Assembly: GCA_964036045.1 (NCBI GenBank)
Contig: OZ038381.1
Location: 125,495,708-125,559,707, forward strand
Direction of reading: 5' to 3'
Origin: Eutreptiella sp. 'Long Island Sound 2002'
Lineage: Eukaryota > Euglenozoa > Euglenophyceae > Eutreptiales > Eutreptiaceae
Length of the DNA: 64,000 nucleotides
The notes under the pieces: generated by a model
Told to the model about the DNA's origin: nothing
The model's database searches: none
Seen by the model: only the letters and a program-made list of their open reading frames with translations
Shown: piece after piece, positions 33,357-44,426 of the stretch
How the letters are laid out: each line of letters opens with the position of its first letter
Numbering within the stretch: the stretch's first letter is position 1
Position numbers and translations under genes: made by a program

Positions 33357-34448
33357 GTGATGCTCGTGCTCTCTTTGCAGTCCCGCCTACTTGGCACTAA
33401 CCCTATTGTGTGGCTCTGTGACCAAGAGCCTGTGAAAATATTTGAGGTCGGTCTCCCTCCTGAAAAAGCGAAACTAAAACGGTGGTGGATCTACCCCAGT
33501 CAGTTCAGGTTGACCGTCCACCATATACAGGGTATAAAAGATGAAATGACTGACTGTATATCTCGTAATAGCTTCGATGCCCTCTTAGGTGAGAGCTCGG
33601 AAGCGTTGGCCAAAGAGGCGTTTCAGCGCATGGATGTCCACCTGTACCTGTACATGCGCACTGCAAGTGTACTGCAGGGTTGGAATCTGAAAGACTACCA
33701 GTCGGAGTACCAATGTGTACTCGACTCCCTCAGTCATGCCCTTGGGGCGCGCCTAACAGACGGCAACCGCTGGTATAAGGATTACCAGTATCTGTACCAT
33801 AAGGACTGTATAGTGGTGCCTGAGGCACGACTGGACGGTTGCCTACAGTGGCCCCGTCTCAGTTCAGGGCACACAGGGTGCAACCGCTCTGTTGAGATTT
33901 TCGGGGAGCGTTTTCACTCCCGACTAACTTGCGTTGAACTACACGCTCCTATGCAGCCCATAGTGGACTCCTGTGGCTGTCACGCCAGCAAAGAGATCGA
34001 CTCACGTGGCCGTGGACGGGTGTCCAGTCTGCCTGTCCCGTACTGTGCTAACTCTCTGTTGTACGTGGATTTCATCCGCGGTCTGCCTAAGTTTGGTGGT
34101 TATGACAGTTGTCTAGTTGTCACCTGTGGTCTGACCCGGTTCACCCATGCGTTCCCCTGCAACAAAGAGATCATAAAGGAACAGACAGTGAAAACTTTGG
34201 TTGAACAATGGTTCGAACACTATGGGGCACGTAAGGAGGTGCACTCAAAAGACGATGTACGCATCTGGAGTGACACCGGATCATACAAGCCAGTACTGCA
34301 CGCCCTGAACATTCATGTAACGACAGGTGTGCCCTACACTCACACTACCAACCCTCTATGTGAGAGACAGAACTGTGTAGTGGAGCAGAACCTGAGGATT
34401 CTGATGAAACAAGAACGAACTAAGGATTGGGTACGCTTGGTACCCTAG
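33357..34448 (+). pseudogene. RNase H end and integrase of chromodomain Ty3/gypsy, copy B (363 codons open)
   Basis: The best-preserved retroelement frame in the window. Residues 1-70 finish RNase H (WLCDQEPVK, then KDEMTDCISR). Residues about 171-212 form the zinc-binding domain, with GHTG and an atypical SCGCHASK where most relatives have C-x2-C-Q. The catalytic core has Asp238 (YVDFIRG), Asp300 (KDDVRIW) and Glu336 (PLCERQN), spaced D-x35-E between the last two. The frame stops at TAG 34446-34448, where relatives have tryptophan. The start shown is simply the first methionine after the shared TAA. The core is intact, but the polyprotein as a whole is not. Confidence 0.8.
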
Positions 34449-34460
34449 GCTGTCCTAACC

Positions 34461-35190
34461 ATGAAATCTCAGGAGGGTTCCTCAACTGGTTATACCCCCG
34501 CCAAAATCTTTCGTGGGGGGCATTCTGCATGGTTTTTCAAAGCTCCCTTCCCTGAGGACTGCAGGAATCCCGTGGGGGATTCGCTGGAACACAGGCAGGA
34601 CCTGGCCAACCTAGCTAGAGCTAACCTGAAACACGTTCGAGATCGTGAGCTAAGCAGGCGTAACCGCTTGAGACGTCCTGCCAGTTTCAAGGTAGGAGAC
34701 TTGTTGCTGGTACACCACTCGCAGTTGCCCACTAGGCCCCGCAACTGTGTGCAAGACCCTTTCTTTAGGCCATATCGCATTATAAAGAGAAATGGATCTA
34801 CGATCCATGTGAGGGGCAGCCCGCACCTAGGTGGAGAGCTGCTGTGTGCACCTAAGCGGCTGAGACATTACCACTCTCCTGACGAGGTGTCCTGGGATGA
34901 GTGGCGTCTTCTTACAGAGAGGACGAGTGCATCAACCTGGGGAACACTGCCAACCCTGAGGAGGCAGACGAACTCGAAGAAATGACTGCTGATGAGATGG
35001 CAATTGATGGCTACTACGTGGTTGCAGGTATTGCACGCCACCAGTATAAACAGGGTTGGAAGTTTTTTACCCTCTGGGGGGGCTATGGGCTATCTGATGC
35101 GACCTGGGAGCCCATCTCAGCCTTTATACAGCCAGATCGGAGTATGAAGCCCATCTTTTGTTCCTACCCCGTTGAGGACCACGAGGGACA
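34461..35190 (+). pseudogene. Integrase C-terminus and chromodomain, copy B
   Basis: 34461-34985 encodes the C-terminal domain (FKVGDLLLVHHSQLPTRPRN, then FFRPYRIIKRNGSTIHV). A shared frameshift leads to 34901-35422 with the chromodomain DGYYVVAGIARHQYKQGWKF...GGYGLSDATWEP (about 35000-35120). Copies A and B share this frameshift, the TAG and the TAA, so the element was already dead when the 4-kb unit duplicated. Confidence 0.75.
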
Positions 35191-35303
35191 GCTACTAACC
35201 CGCGCCAGACCCTGTCCCAGCATAAGAAAAAAAGCTAATCTCTGTGTGCCTATCTATTTATTGTTCCAAACCAAATTGAGGAGGTTGCAAGCTTCAGGAG
35301 GCC

Positions 35304-35918
35304 GTGGTACTTCCCAGACATCCCCCCAGAGGTACACTTCTCCCTCACCGAGGGAAGCAACACTGGGGATCATTGAAATACCACCAGGCGGTCTGTCCTG
35401 TTTGCAGTCCAATGGTTGGTAAGTCCTACTGCCCCAGCCTCCCAGCGTGCCATCATCCTGCACAGTGTAGTACCAAGAACACGCCTACGCGCTGGACTAG
35501 GTACCCATGGGATCGGATCAGTCCAAGGTTTCCTGCTCCATATGACCACCCCAACTGGTGGTCAGCTGAACACGCTGGCCTATGTCGACAGATTCCGTCC
35601 CTTGAGAACTCACAGTTGAGGCCCTTTACTCACAGCCCCCTCTGTTTTCTAACCCCAGGGGCGCTGAGCAATCTTTTGCAGACAGGTAGGCCTACTCAGT
35701 GTGTGCGACGACACGTTCAGGACTCCGGTGGAGCTCCAGTTTCGGTGAGTCTACTAACGCCCGCCTTCAATGGGGTTCGGCCCTCCAATCCGCTGCACAT
35801 CCGCTGCTTTTCAAGCCCTGCCCCTGCCTTTGTTGTGCCCTGCAGTCCCATGCCTGTGGTTACCAGCGTCAGTGAGTCCCTTGTTGACCGCATTTTGCAT
35901 CGGATATGCCCTGATTAG
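35304..35918 (+). CDS. 204-codon ORF downstream of retroelement copy B, unassigned
   Basis: A plus-strand frame rich in Pro, Ser, Cys and His, with no motif I recognise. It starts where copies A and B stop being alike and may be the untranslated 3' part of the retroelement. Composition alone could keep it open. The neighbouring frame 34901-35422 overlaps its start. Confidence 0.2.
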   Translation: MVLPRHPPRGTLLPHRGKQHWGSLKYHQAVCPVCSPMVGKSYCPSLPACHHPAQCSTKNTPTRWTRYPWDRISPRFPAPYDHPNWWSAEHAGLCRQIPSLENSQLRPFTHSPLCFLTPGALSNLLQTGRPTQCVRRHVQDSGGAPVSVSLLTPAFNGVRPSNPLHIRCFSSPAPAFVVPCSPMPVVTSVSESLVDRILHRICPD

Positions 35919-37297
35919 ATGACCTTTGAGGCGTCAGCGAGAAGCGGTGGCTTCCTAGACCAGGGGGGAATGGCAAGCACGGTGATGAAAGGCAAGGTGT
36001 GTCCACCCACCCTGGGGCCAAGCGTGCCCAACGTTAGGACCCCTTACTGGTCCAGACCCATGGCGTTCCACCAGTCTTGGCGTTGTGGGCATACCCCTAA
36101 GTGTGCTATGTATGTCTGTGTGTGTCTCACTTCTGTCCCGAGCGCCGCTGCCATCATCTGCCTTCACTGATGTCAGACCAAAGGTGCTGGTCAGCTACTG
36201 GTACCGTTCTAATGGCGCCCAATTTGTGTGCTGGCGCGTATCATTTCGGTGAACCGCAAACGCCCTACCTACTAGAGAGGGAGGGGGTGACCAAATGTGC
36301 TAAGGGCATACAAAACGCCAATTGTTCTAAAGGCCAAAAGCTAACACACTCCCCTACCAGTGAGGAAAAGCACGCGGAGCAGGAGACACCACGACACTAC
36401 ACTCACTATTGCCAGCACCAGCCTTCGAAGGTAGGGTGAGCACAACGACACTCGATCCCTACCAGGCTTGCTGAATTTAACCCCTACACGCACTTCTGGA
36501 AGGCGATGACCATGGAGACACAGACCGAGAGCAGACACGCAGAAGCCCTTTCTTTTTCACCTGTGAAGAGAAGGAGAGAGTGGATGAATGCACAGGGAAA
36601 GCGCCACAACGTGTGAGCGCCCGAATTGGGCAAATGCATCGCGGGCACAGCGCATACTCTAACGCTGCGTGCGTGCTGCTTGCTCCATTCGTTTGGCATA
36701 CCTTTGATTCCTGGTTTTCTTTGCCCAGAGCAAGAATGGTGAGGACCCGAACCCGCAACAAACGCAGCGGTAGCAACCCTAGCGTTTTGATGAAACTAAC
36801 AACATGAACACAATGCATACATCTGTCGTCACAGTAACATACCTGACAGGCGGGTTGTCCGCCTGCTCTGTTGTGTTGCTGTTTGGTTCACTCTTTTTCC
36901 TACATTTTATAAAATGCTTGATGCAACTGTGCAAAGATTTCTTTGGAAAGCTTTGAAAACCACGGCTCGTACCTTCCTTTCCTGGAGCTGTTTGAATTTC
37001 CGAGCCTCTCTTGCTGAATGCGGCTCAGTTGCGCTTGTGTTCAACTGTGATATTTAGACGGAAGATGATGATTTCCAACGTGTCTTCGTCAACTTTTAGC
37101 GATTGGACTTCTTAAATCGCTAACCTTTTTGCTGAACCACAGGATTCACGCCCTGTTGGTTACATTTTCTATTTTTCTAAGCTCGTGGAGTTGTGTGCTC
37201 GCCATCAGAAGTATTGCCCCGCCCTAGCCCTTGATCAGGACGTCTACTAAAACACTGTTTATACAGCAATGGCTGTCCGCATTAGAGCGTTCCACCA

Positions 37298-37360
37298 TAC
37301 CCTAGTGGGTAACCATGTACACCCTAGGGAGGAGGTCCTTGGTTCAAAGCCCTCTACCCC
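37298..37360 (+). repeat. tRNA-like fragment, possible SINE head
   Basis: CCCTAGTGGGTAACCATGTA...ACCCTAGGG can fold as a D-arm-like stem, followed by GAGGTCCTTGGTTCAAAGCCC, which resembles a B box (GGTTCRANNCC). The order and wording parallel 58301-58389. The T-arm is imperfect, so it is not a working tRNA. Confidence 0.4.
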
Positions 37361-38404
37361 CAAAATCTGTGCCAAACGCATTTGCCGCAGACTGGCGACT
37401 TTTGAGGAATGCCCCTTCCTAGAGACATCATTCGCGGTACACTACACTGATTTTGACGGCCACCTCCAGCGTGGTAAGCTTCTATGAACTGATGAGAGTG
37501 TCATTTGCTGGTTTGAAGCATTTTCTGAAGTAACATCAGGGTGTTTGAGCCTTTTTCCTTGGTCCGACCAACTCGATCAACTAGTATTCCAGCGGGGAGT
37601 AAGAAAAAGTCACCCCCATGTCTTTCTTGGGGTACTTGATCCAGGCCAACCCCCCCCTAAACCTTGGGAAGTTATGAAGACTTACACTTAATCATTTTTC
37701 TCACTCTTTTTAAGCTTCAAGTACATTTTTCAAAGTAAGTAGGGTTATAACCCTCGCCCCCCATGAAGTTCACCCCTACCACTCAAGTGAGCGGAGGTAT
37801 CTTCCTTCACGGAGGTAATACCTAAATAAAATAGGCATTTCATGCCTTGGGCCCTGTTGGTTACGCCTACTGCTCTCCCACCTCAGGACCCCTATACTCA
37901 GTTGTTTTTCCTACTTAATGTGGGCCTATTCTTTAACTGATTCTGAATTCAGTTGCTTGGCCATGCTGGCCAAGCCATATCCTGTGTTAGGCTCAACCTA
38001 CTTTGCCCCAGATTCCTAACCAACTCCATTGCATGTCAAAGGGTGCACTGGGGACTATCTTGGTGGCCAGACTGATGTCAGTCTTCATTCTGAAAGCATT
38101 TGCTTTGTTCATATTTGACTGAAGCATTGTGTTTGAGCTTGCATTGCCTTTGTGCAGCACCTCTTTGTTACACACGTTTTGATTGTTGAAGGACCTATCC
38201 TGATTGCATTCATCTGGTGCCTGGATTTGCTGTACTTTATCTCTTTGTGGACTTCATTTTGCATTGAGGAAAATCATCACGGTTTTCTTTGATCAAAACA
38301 ACAAACAAGCACGAGTGTGGGCAGGTTACCGCTTCACCATATCTCTCCACACTATTCTTTCGGACACATGCGGACTTGCCTAGGCGGGGGTATAAGCCGC
38401 CACA

Positions 38405-38424
38405 GAATGAATGAATGAATGAAC
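38405..38424 (+). repeat. (GAAT)n microsatellite
   Basis: Four to five GAAT units directly after a GC-rich short palindromic segment (GGCGGG...CCGCC). It may be the simple tail of a retroposon. Confidence 0.6.
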
Positions 38425-38961
38425 AAGTGTGGGCAAACCAGAAACCTTATCCGCTTCAGGTAGCAACATTTTGACAATTTGTACTGTGGGCAGCGTACAG
38501 ACTCCAAAACTGTCTGAAAGTTAGTTGTTTGATTGCAAATTCCTCATTGCATCCGACATCAAATCTGCCGGACTGAACACCACAAACCATTTTCTTAAAT
38601 ACCAAGAAATTTCATATTATCAACGTACCATTCCCCAAAATCACTTGTTCAAAGCTGTTCCTGGATACATCTTTCGGCTTCTTCCACATTAAAGGTAATG
38701 AGTTGCATTTCACTGTGCTCTATCGGGCAAAGGGACCACACATGTTGCTCATCCTTGATTAGGATCTGAACAAGGAATTCATTTGTCCTTATGTTGCATT
38801 ATTATGCTAAGATTACGATGGTGAAACTAGGTTTCCGAGAGTTGGAAAACAATGACCGCATCTGCCATCTGACAGTCGGAGTTGCTTGCTGCTGAAGAAA
38901 TCATTGTTTCGATTGCATTTGACGATTTTCCATTCATGTCATTTGGCGGGGAATCAAGTTC

Positions 38962-39660
38962 TCAGTCCACTGCATATTGTAGTTTTTGAAACCGGACCAA
39001 AGAGTCCGAAGCAGAGGTCGCAATGGTCTCGGCGGCAACAGAGCTTGGCAAAGAAGACATAGCAATGGATGAAAGGGTGGTAGTATCCTGCAAACAGATA
39101 GGATGCAAAAAGCCGTTGAAACACATGATATGCCCATACGAGAAATCCACCCTAGCAGCCACTAATTTTTGTAGATACAAAGGATCCAAGATTGACTTAT
39201 CTATCTCACATCCTATGTTCTTAATAAAGAAGTGGAACGGAATATACAATGAACCCATATATATAGGGTCATATAATGATTTCTTAGGGGCAATATGCTC
39301 GGGTAGGGTGGTGACCTGCTTCACGCCCCGACTTAAAACGAGTGCCACGGCCAGGAAGTACATGCCCAAGAGGGACGTAGGGGTCACAAAACTACAAAGT
39401 GCATCAAATGCTCGCATGTCATCTGATCTATCATTGTAGCATTCGAACCTACGCTGATGATCTGCGCGTCAGCCGCACGGACGCTGAAGTAACCGTTATC
39501 GGCGGGAATCAGTCCACCGTCAAACTCGTTAAAACCAACAGCAGAGTCCCGCAGACCGGCAATGAATAGTTGGCAGAATTGCGCACAGTCAGTTCCCCGC
39601 ATGTCGCAAATGGCATTCTGGGGTCCAGCAGGTAATATTGGTAAGCGTATTGAGAATTGA
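38962..39660 (-). pseudogene. Minus-strand coding relic of unknown function, two frame breaks
   Basis: Three consecutive minus-strand frames make one plausible protein: from about 39660 SQYAYQYYLLDPRMPFATCG, then the frame 39602-39384 (LFIAGLRDSAVGFNEFDGGL, then ISVGSNATM), then 39417-38962 (FLAVALVLSRGVKQVTTLPE onward). The last has one hydrophobic segment and ends at about 38962. The joins need frameshifts; no intron with suitable length and phase was found. The style of the middle part (mixed beta-strand-like, DNGYFSVRAAD) could fit a structural protein of a mobile element, but I assign no function. Confidence 0.35.
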
Positions 39661-39699
39661 AACCAAAGGAAAGTGAAATCACACTTTTAACCAAACGGG

Positions 39700-40335
39700 A
39701 GGGTACTTCGGAACCCTCCCCGCGGTACAGCAGCGCCTCGAGTCTGTGGAGAGACACTTGGAGGTGCTGCTGCTCCGCATCTGGGGCACCACCCAGCCCA
39801 TGCGGGTGGCCACCCTTGTCAAGGCGGCCACCCTGGGCCAAGGCGTCTGAGACTTGCCTTTCGACGCCTTCCTCCATGTTGCCCAACACGAGCTCCCCCA
39901 GCTCGCCATCCCCGACGGCGAATTCCCGCTCCCCCCGAGGAGACCGCGTCTGGCTGCTCCCTGTCGACTGGGGCTGGCAGCTTGTCCGAGACCCCAGGCC
40001 GCAGCGGCTGACCTCCACGAGCCGCACGAACTACCGCAAGCCCGACATGGCCCAGCCGCCGCCCGGCCCTCCCGAGCAGACACCATGGCATGGGAAAGAA
40101 GGACGTGGGTCCAACGCGTGACCTCCCGGAGCAACTTCACACCCCCTCCTATCCCACCCGCCTGCCCCCCCTGTACAAGGAATTCACATCTCCGTACGCC
40201 GTGGACTGTCCCGTGCGGTTGGCTGGTCAGGGCCCTGCTGCCACCCCCGTCGTGGGCACCTCCCGGCGCGCGGGGTACAGCTTCCACCCTTATGGAGTAT
40301 GTTGGCACCTTGTAGAGGGAGGGGGGGGGGTTTGC
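39700..40335 (+). pseudogene. Plus-strand coding relic with coiled-coil-like start, unknown
   Basis: Plus frames join into a plausible protein: GTLPAVQQRLESVERHLEVL (heptad-like, about 39705-39765), then RIWGTTQPMRVATLVKAATL, a TGA at about 39847, and DLPFDAFLHVAQHELPQLAI. After a frame change comes DRVWLLPVDWGWQLVRDPRP, and after another PPLYKEFTSPYAVDCPVRLA with GYSFHPYGVCWHL. It is read against the minus-strand relic next to it, so the two are convergent at about 39660-39700. The TGA is again a C-to-T step from CGA. Family unknown; a mobile-element structural gene is one possibility. Confidence 0.35.
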
Positions 40336-42070
40336 TGATGGCTCGCCCAGCGTGCCCCGCATTTGGTGGTTGCTGCAGAGCTCGCACCTCATGGTTCCCT
40401 TGCGTATGGTTGTGTGTCCTGTTTGGGCTCGTCTCACTGCCGTGTGTGGGGTGGCACTGGGCCCACTTGCTTTGCTGTCTGCGTTCCTCCCAATTTTGGG
40501 CTCTTTTTTTTTCTGCTGGCACCCTCACTGCTGCTGGTGTGCAGCGCCGGGGGGGGCAGCATGTCGCTCCCTGCATCCTTTTGTGGCTGTCGGGTTGTCT
40601 CACTTGCGGCTGCGTGGTACTAGGGGCACGCGGCACTTTCGCACGTGTCTCCAAGTCTAAAAACTGACCTGTCACTGGTGTTTGTTGGGGTTGTTCTGGG
40701 GTGAATGTGGTGCATTGTTGCTCTCTTGTTCTCTGGGCTGCACCCCAACGAATGGCTGTGAAAGACAAATTTTGACGACAAAAATGGAGTCCAAAAACAA
40801 GCTCTTCACCCACATAGAGAGGCAGGCTGGATATCCAAGATACAAGGGCGTACCAATATGCGTCAAAATTATTCTAGGGCCGATGCAGCTCTGAAGGAGG
40901 ACTTGGTGTTCTTTGTGTTCTTCAAGGTATGTCGACCCTTGGCACACGCGATTAGAAGGAGGTAATCCAAGGAGATCAAGTCCTTCATCAAGCCCAAGAT
41001 TGGACTGCAGATCAACCAGTTGACGGCCTGGCGTGGCCTGGGTAGGCCAGGAGCGGCATTACAACCGGGTGTATCCTCCACAACCTCCATCTCCACCTCA
41101 AGTACGTGGACTGAGGAGCATCGTCAAGAACTTCAAGAGAATCAGGAAATTAATCATGAGAAAGATAATGAGGCTTGGTGGGCCTCTTACTCTGGTTCAG
41201 AAGCGCCGGAGATCGCCAAATCTTTTCCAACAAGTTTGTCAGCGACGTCCAGTGATGAACATGTGCCAGAAACCAGCCCAACCAAATGCTGCGACTATGC
41301 GCTGTGAAACTTAGGGCATAGCCATGTCAGAATCCAAGTTTGTTGCCCGTTTCTCCTTTGCACACTCATGTTGCTTCTTGTGTGCCATTTCAGGTGTAAA
41401 TTCTTATGCGATCTCAGCATTTGATTCCAGTCGCAGATTTCGATCACACAAATTCATTCTGACTGCAGATTTCAGTTTTTTTTTGCATTTATGATGTTGC
41501 ATTGATTTTATTTCAATTCTGTGGGCGGCCAGCATTTCTTCTAACATTGTTTTGGTTTCCCATTTGTCGATTGGCTGCTGCTGTGTGTGTGCGCGCGCCG
41601 TCTTTGGTCATGTGGAATTTGGAATCACTTATCCAACCAGAAGAAGACTATGTGATAGCCATAGTACGTACATTGATCGCTTCTGTGGGCAGTATTGAGG
41701 GACTACCGCCGGGGAAACCAAGAGCGTCCTTATCTCTGCTATGGTGGCATTAGTAGTCACGGCAAAACCTACCAGTCACATGGGGGGTCTTCCGAAGGGT
41801 ACGAGAGGTGAGACCGAGGGGAGCATAGGTAGGCGCACCGCTGGTTGTGGGATACATTGGTTGTTGCCTTGCAGTTGGATTCTATTGGGGTGCCACACCA
41901 TATTTGGTTTTGAGGTCTCATGCATTCATTCTAACAGTTGACATTGCATTTGTCATTCATGCATGGTTCATTTGTGTCTTCATGGCGTGACTCAAACTAG
42001 GTCGTGCCCATAACTCCATGGTCAAGGTGAACATATGGTGTCTCCTGTCCCAAAGGTGGATTTGGTGCCT
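40336..42070. other. Mostly non-coding, with one doubtful coding patch
   Basis: The only patch with protein-like character is on the plus strand at about 40780-41314: MESKNKLFTHIERQAGYPRY in one frame, EDLVFFVFFKVCRPL in the next, and a 93-95-codon frame to 41307-41314 with basic or acidic readings. It would require several frame changes. The remainder is T-rich with stops in all frames. Confidence 0.3.
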
Positions 42071-42480
42071 TCCCTCACTCTCCCTCTCTCTCCAAATTCG
42101 TCATTCTCCGCAAGAGGTAAATGAAGCATTTATTGTGCCAATGGACCGTCCCCCTTGATCCTTTGAGACTCTTGGGCTCTCTCAGTTTGTTCAAGTGCCC
42201 GTGGCTTGGAAATTGTCCAATTAAGACATGCCGTGGTTTTGCCGTCCTATGCTTAAACTCAAGGATAGGCATTGGTTGAGCTTTCGCCACTCTCTCTCCA
42301 AGTGCATGCATGCTCTCCTGGGTCAAGGTTAGGCGAAACTCTCTCCATATGCATGCTCTCTTGGGTCATGGCTAGGCAAAACTCTCTCCCCATGCATGCC
42401 CTCTCTCGTGGCGGATAGGTCAATCTCTCTCAAGGGATTTGCTTGGGGAATATCTCTCTGTGGGCTTTGAGGCTTGAGGT
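42071..42480 (+). repeat. Short CTCTC/ATGCATGC repeats at the left edge of the GC-rich block
   Basis: Repeated text ATGCATGCTCTCTTGGGTCA...GGCAAAACTCTCTCC at about 58-bp spacing (42300-42420). Related text (CTCTCCATGCACATGCTCTC, then TGGAGGTTAG) occurs at 51225-51265, immediately beyond the right edge of the GC-rich block, so the two sites bracket it. Confidence 0.5.
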
Positions 42481-42499
42481 TTGATTTTGCGGATACTAG

Positions 42500-44107
42500 A
42501 CGCCATTCGGGTCCGGGGGGCCACCTGTTTGGGCCAGGTGATATCCCTGCCACGGGGACCTAGTTGGGGGCCCTGCATGACACACCTCCTGCCTGGTGGC
42601 GGAGTCCCCCGGGTTCACGGGGCTCGGAGCCCTGTCCCTCCCCGGCTTCCCCATTTTGCCACTCCCCGGTCAGTGCATCACTTAGCAGCCGTAGCTGCAG
42701 GCGCTTACCCACCGCGTCGCCCCCCTGATGCGTGGTCGCCCGGGGCGCCGGCGCCGCCAGGCCCGTGCTACTGGCTTGTCGCCAGTGGGACCCCCGTGGG
42801 CTGGCGCCCAGGCTGCCTAGCCTTGGGACTGGTGCGTTGCGCGGCGCGCCACTACTGCCTTGGCGTGTGCAGTGCCCTGGTGGTGTGTGCGCGGCGCTCG
42901 CGGCCGGTTCGGGGGGCTCAGGCCCGTACCTGGTGTCGTGTCTTCCCCGTTTGCCCCTTCCCGCCCCGCGTGTCCTGCGCTGTGTGTGGCTGGCCGTCCC
43001 GTCCGGGTGTCCCTTACCCGCGCTCGCTGGTACACCATTCCATGCGGTCTGTGCGTTCCGCGGGCTCGGTTTGGTTGCCCTTCTGGTATTCCCCGCGTGT
43101 CTCTTATGTGTGTGTGAACTCGCGCTCCCACGGCGTCCGTTCCCCCCCACCCCCCTCCCCTGGTTGGTGTGGCGCGCGCACCTCGCGCAGTCCCGGTGTT
43201 TGGCGCTGGTAGGGCCCTTCCACGCGGTCTGTGCCCCTCTGCGTGTCCTGCCTCGGTCCCGTGCTCCGTTTCGCTTGCTTGGGGGGGGGGCGGCCCGGTC
43301 CCGTTTCCCCCCTACCTGGCTTGGGGATGTGCGCTCCCCGTGGGGTGGGTCTGCGCGTCTGGGGCGTTCCAGCGCCGGGGGGTGGGGTGGGGGTTGGGGG
43401 GGGGGGGGCGGCCTGTGCGCCCTGCCCCCCGACTGTGCGGCCGGGGGGGCCAGTGGGGCGGGGGGTTGCCTTGCCTCGGTCCGTCCCTCTGCCTTCCCTG
43501 GGCAGGCAACAAAGCGGGTGTCCTTGGCTCCGCTCTGGCCATGGAGGGCGTAGCCCCCATACCGCTCCGGTTCGTGCTCGCTTACTGTCCCCAAGCGTGG
43601 TCCGTGTGGCACCCTGGCGTGTTGGCGCGGGCGCGCTTGATCTTCGTGGTTCCTGCGGGAGCAGGCGGTTGGGGCGTGGGGGTAGGCCCTGCCCCGGCCT
43701 ATCTCTCGGGCGCCGCGGTCCTGCCGGGGGGAGGGGGGATGATCTCCTCTGCCTCGGGGGGGGGTGGGGGCCGGCGCCCCCGTGGCTTGCGGGCCGGTGG
43801 GGGGGTGGGGGGACAGGGGGGGGGTCGCGCCGTGGCCCACCTGCTCTGTCTCTGGGGCGGGCGGCGTGCCGCTCCCTACCCAGCCCCCCTCTCGTCACCG
43901 GCGCATTCCCCCCTGGTGTACGCGTTCGGTTGGAGTCGCGGGGCAGCCCCGTGCGCTTGGTGCGGCCTGCCGCCAGCGGGCCAGCCTGGCTGGGGGGGGG
44001 GGGGGCGGCCCGGAACTGCCCCCCCGGAGGCTCCAACAGACCCAGTCCATCCCTCTGCCCTCCCTGAGCGGTCAACATTGCGGGCGTCATTGGCGATGCA
44101 CTGGTCA
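42500..44107. other. GC-rich low-complexity block, first part
   Basis: Very GC-rich with runs of up to 12 G. Open frames occur in nearly every reading frame (up to 426 codons) because GC-rich DNA has few stops, and I call none of them a gene. The stretch 43550-43830 resembles 44447-44720 (both with a CCCCCATAC start, GGAGCAGGCGG, and GGGGGAGGGGGGA), so a unit of about 0.9 kb is repeated. Confidence 0.45.
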
Positions 44108-44350
44108 CGGCTGGGCAGCCCCCAGAGCTGCCGCCCAAAGGAGGGGGCACGTGGCCCTAACCATGGACACATGTGGGGACACCCTCCCACCTCGGACACA
44201 TGGATCTGGTGGCCGCGACGATGCATTCCCAAGCACATGCGGGAGCCGCTCAAGAGGCACCTGACATAGGGCAGTGGGAGGGACAGGATGTCTCCTTGGT
44301 CAGCCCTTCTTCCTGCATCGTCAAAGGAGGCATCCCGAGCTCCCGAAGAT
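44108..44350 (-). repeat. Module copy 4 (truncated) with TACC tail
   Basis: Matches copies 2 and 3 from GGCTGGGCAGCCCCCAGAG to GAGCTCCCGAAGATAC and stops matching to the left of about 44108. The side away from the tail is missing, as in 5'-truncated retroposons. Confidence 0.75.
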
Positions 44351-44426
44351 ACCTACCTACCTACCTACCTACCTACCTACCTACCTACCTACCTACCTAC
44401 CTACCTACCTACCTACCTACCTACCT
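44351..44426 (+). repeat. (TACC)n microsatellite, about 19 units
   Basis: Uninterrupted ACCT/CTAC repeats directly after the module end. It is the longest of the TACC tails found next to the module copies. Confidence 0.9.

Larger units (their letters stand above)
31306..35303 (+). repeat. Tandem duplication of about 4.0 kb, copy B
   Basis: Second copy of the unit starting at 27308. It begins with a remnant of the 65-bp array (to about 31380), then module copy 3, then the retroelement. It ends at the original continuation of the retroelement (CAGGAGGCCGTGGTACTTCCC). Confidence 0.8.
35919..38960. other. Intergenic stretch with a tRNA-like fragment and a microsatellite
   Basis: No supported gene. 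A short minus frame at 36477-36818 and a plus frame at 36580-36807 are unremarkable. The region is more balanced in composition than its neighbours and includes a tRNA-like fragment (37300-37360) and a (GAAT)n run (38405-38424). The sequence just before the run, GGCGGGGGTATAAGCCGCCACA, has the look of a short retroelement 3' end with a simple tail, but I cannot identify it. Confidence 0.4.

Noticed and set aside
27308-35303. LTR pair around the chromodomain retroelements
   Set aside because: The direct repeats here are the whole 4-kb duplication units with modules between them, not LTRs; no TG...CA ends or primer-binding site was seen.
40299-40667. Cys/Leu-rich 122-codon plus-strand ORF
   Set aside because: Overlaps two other open plus frames in T/G-rich sequence and has no identifiable domain or splice context.
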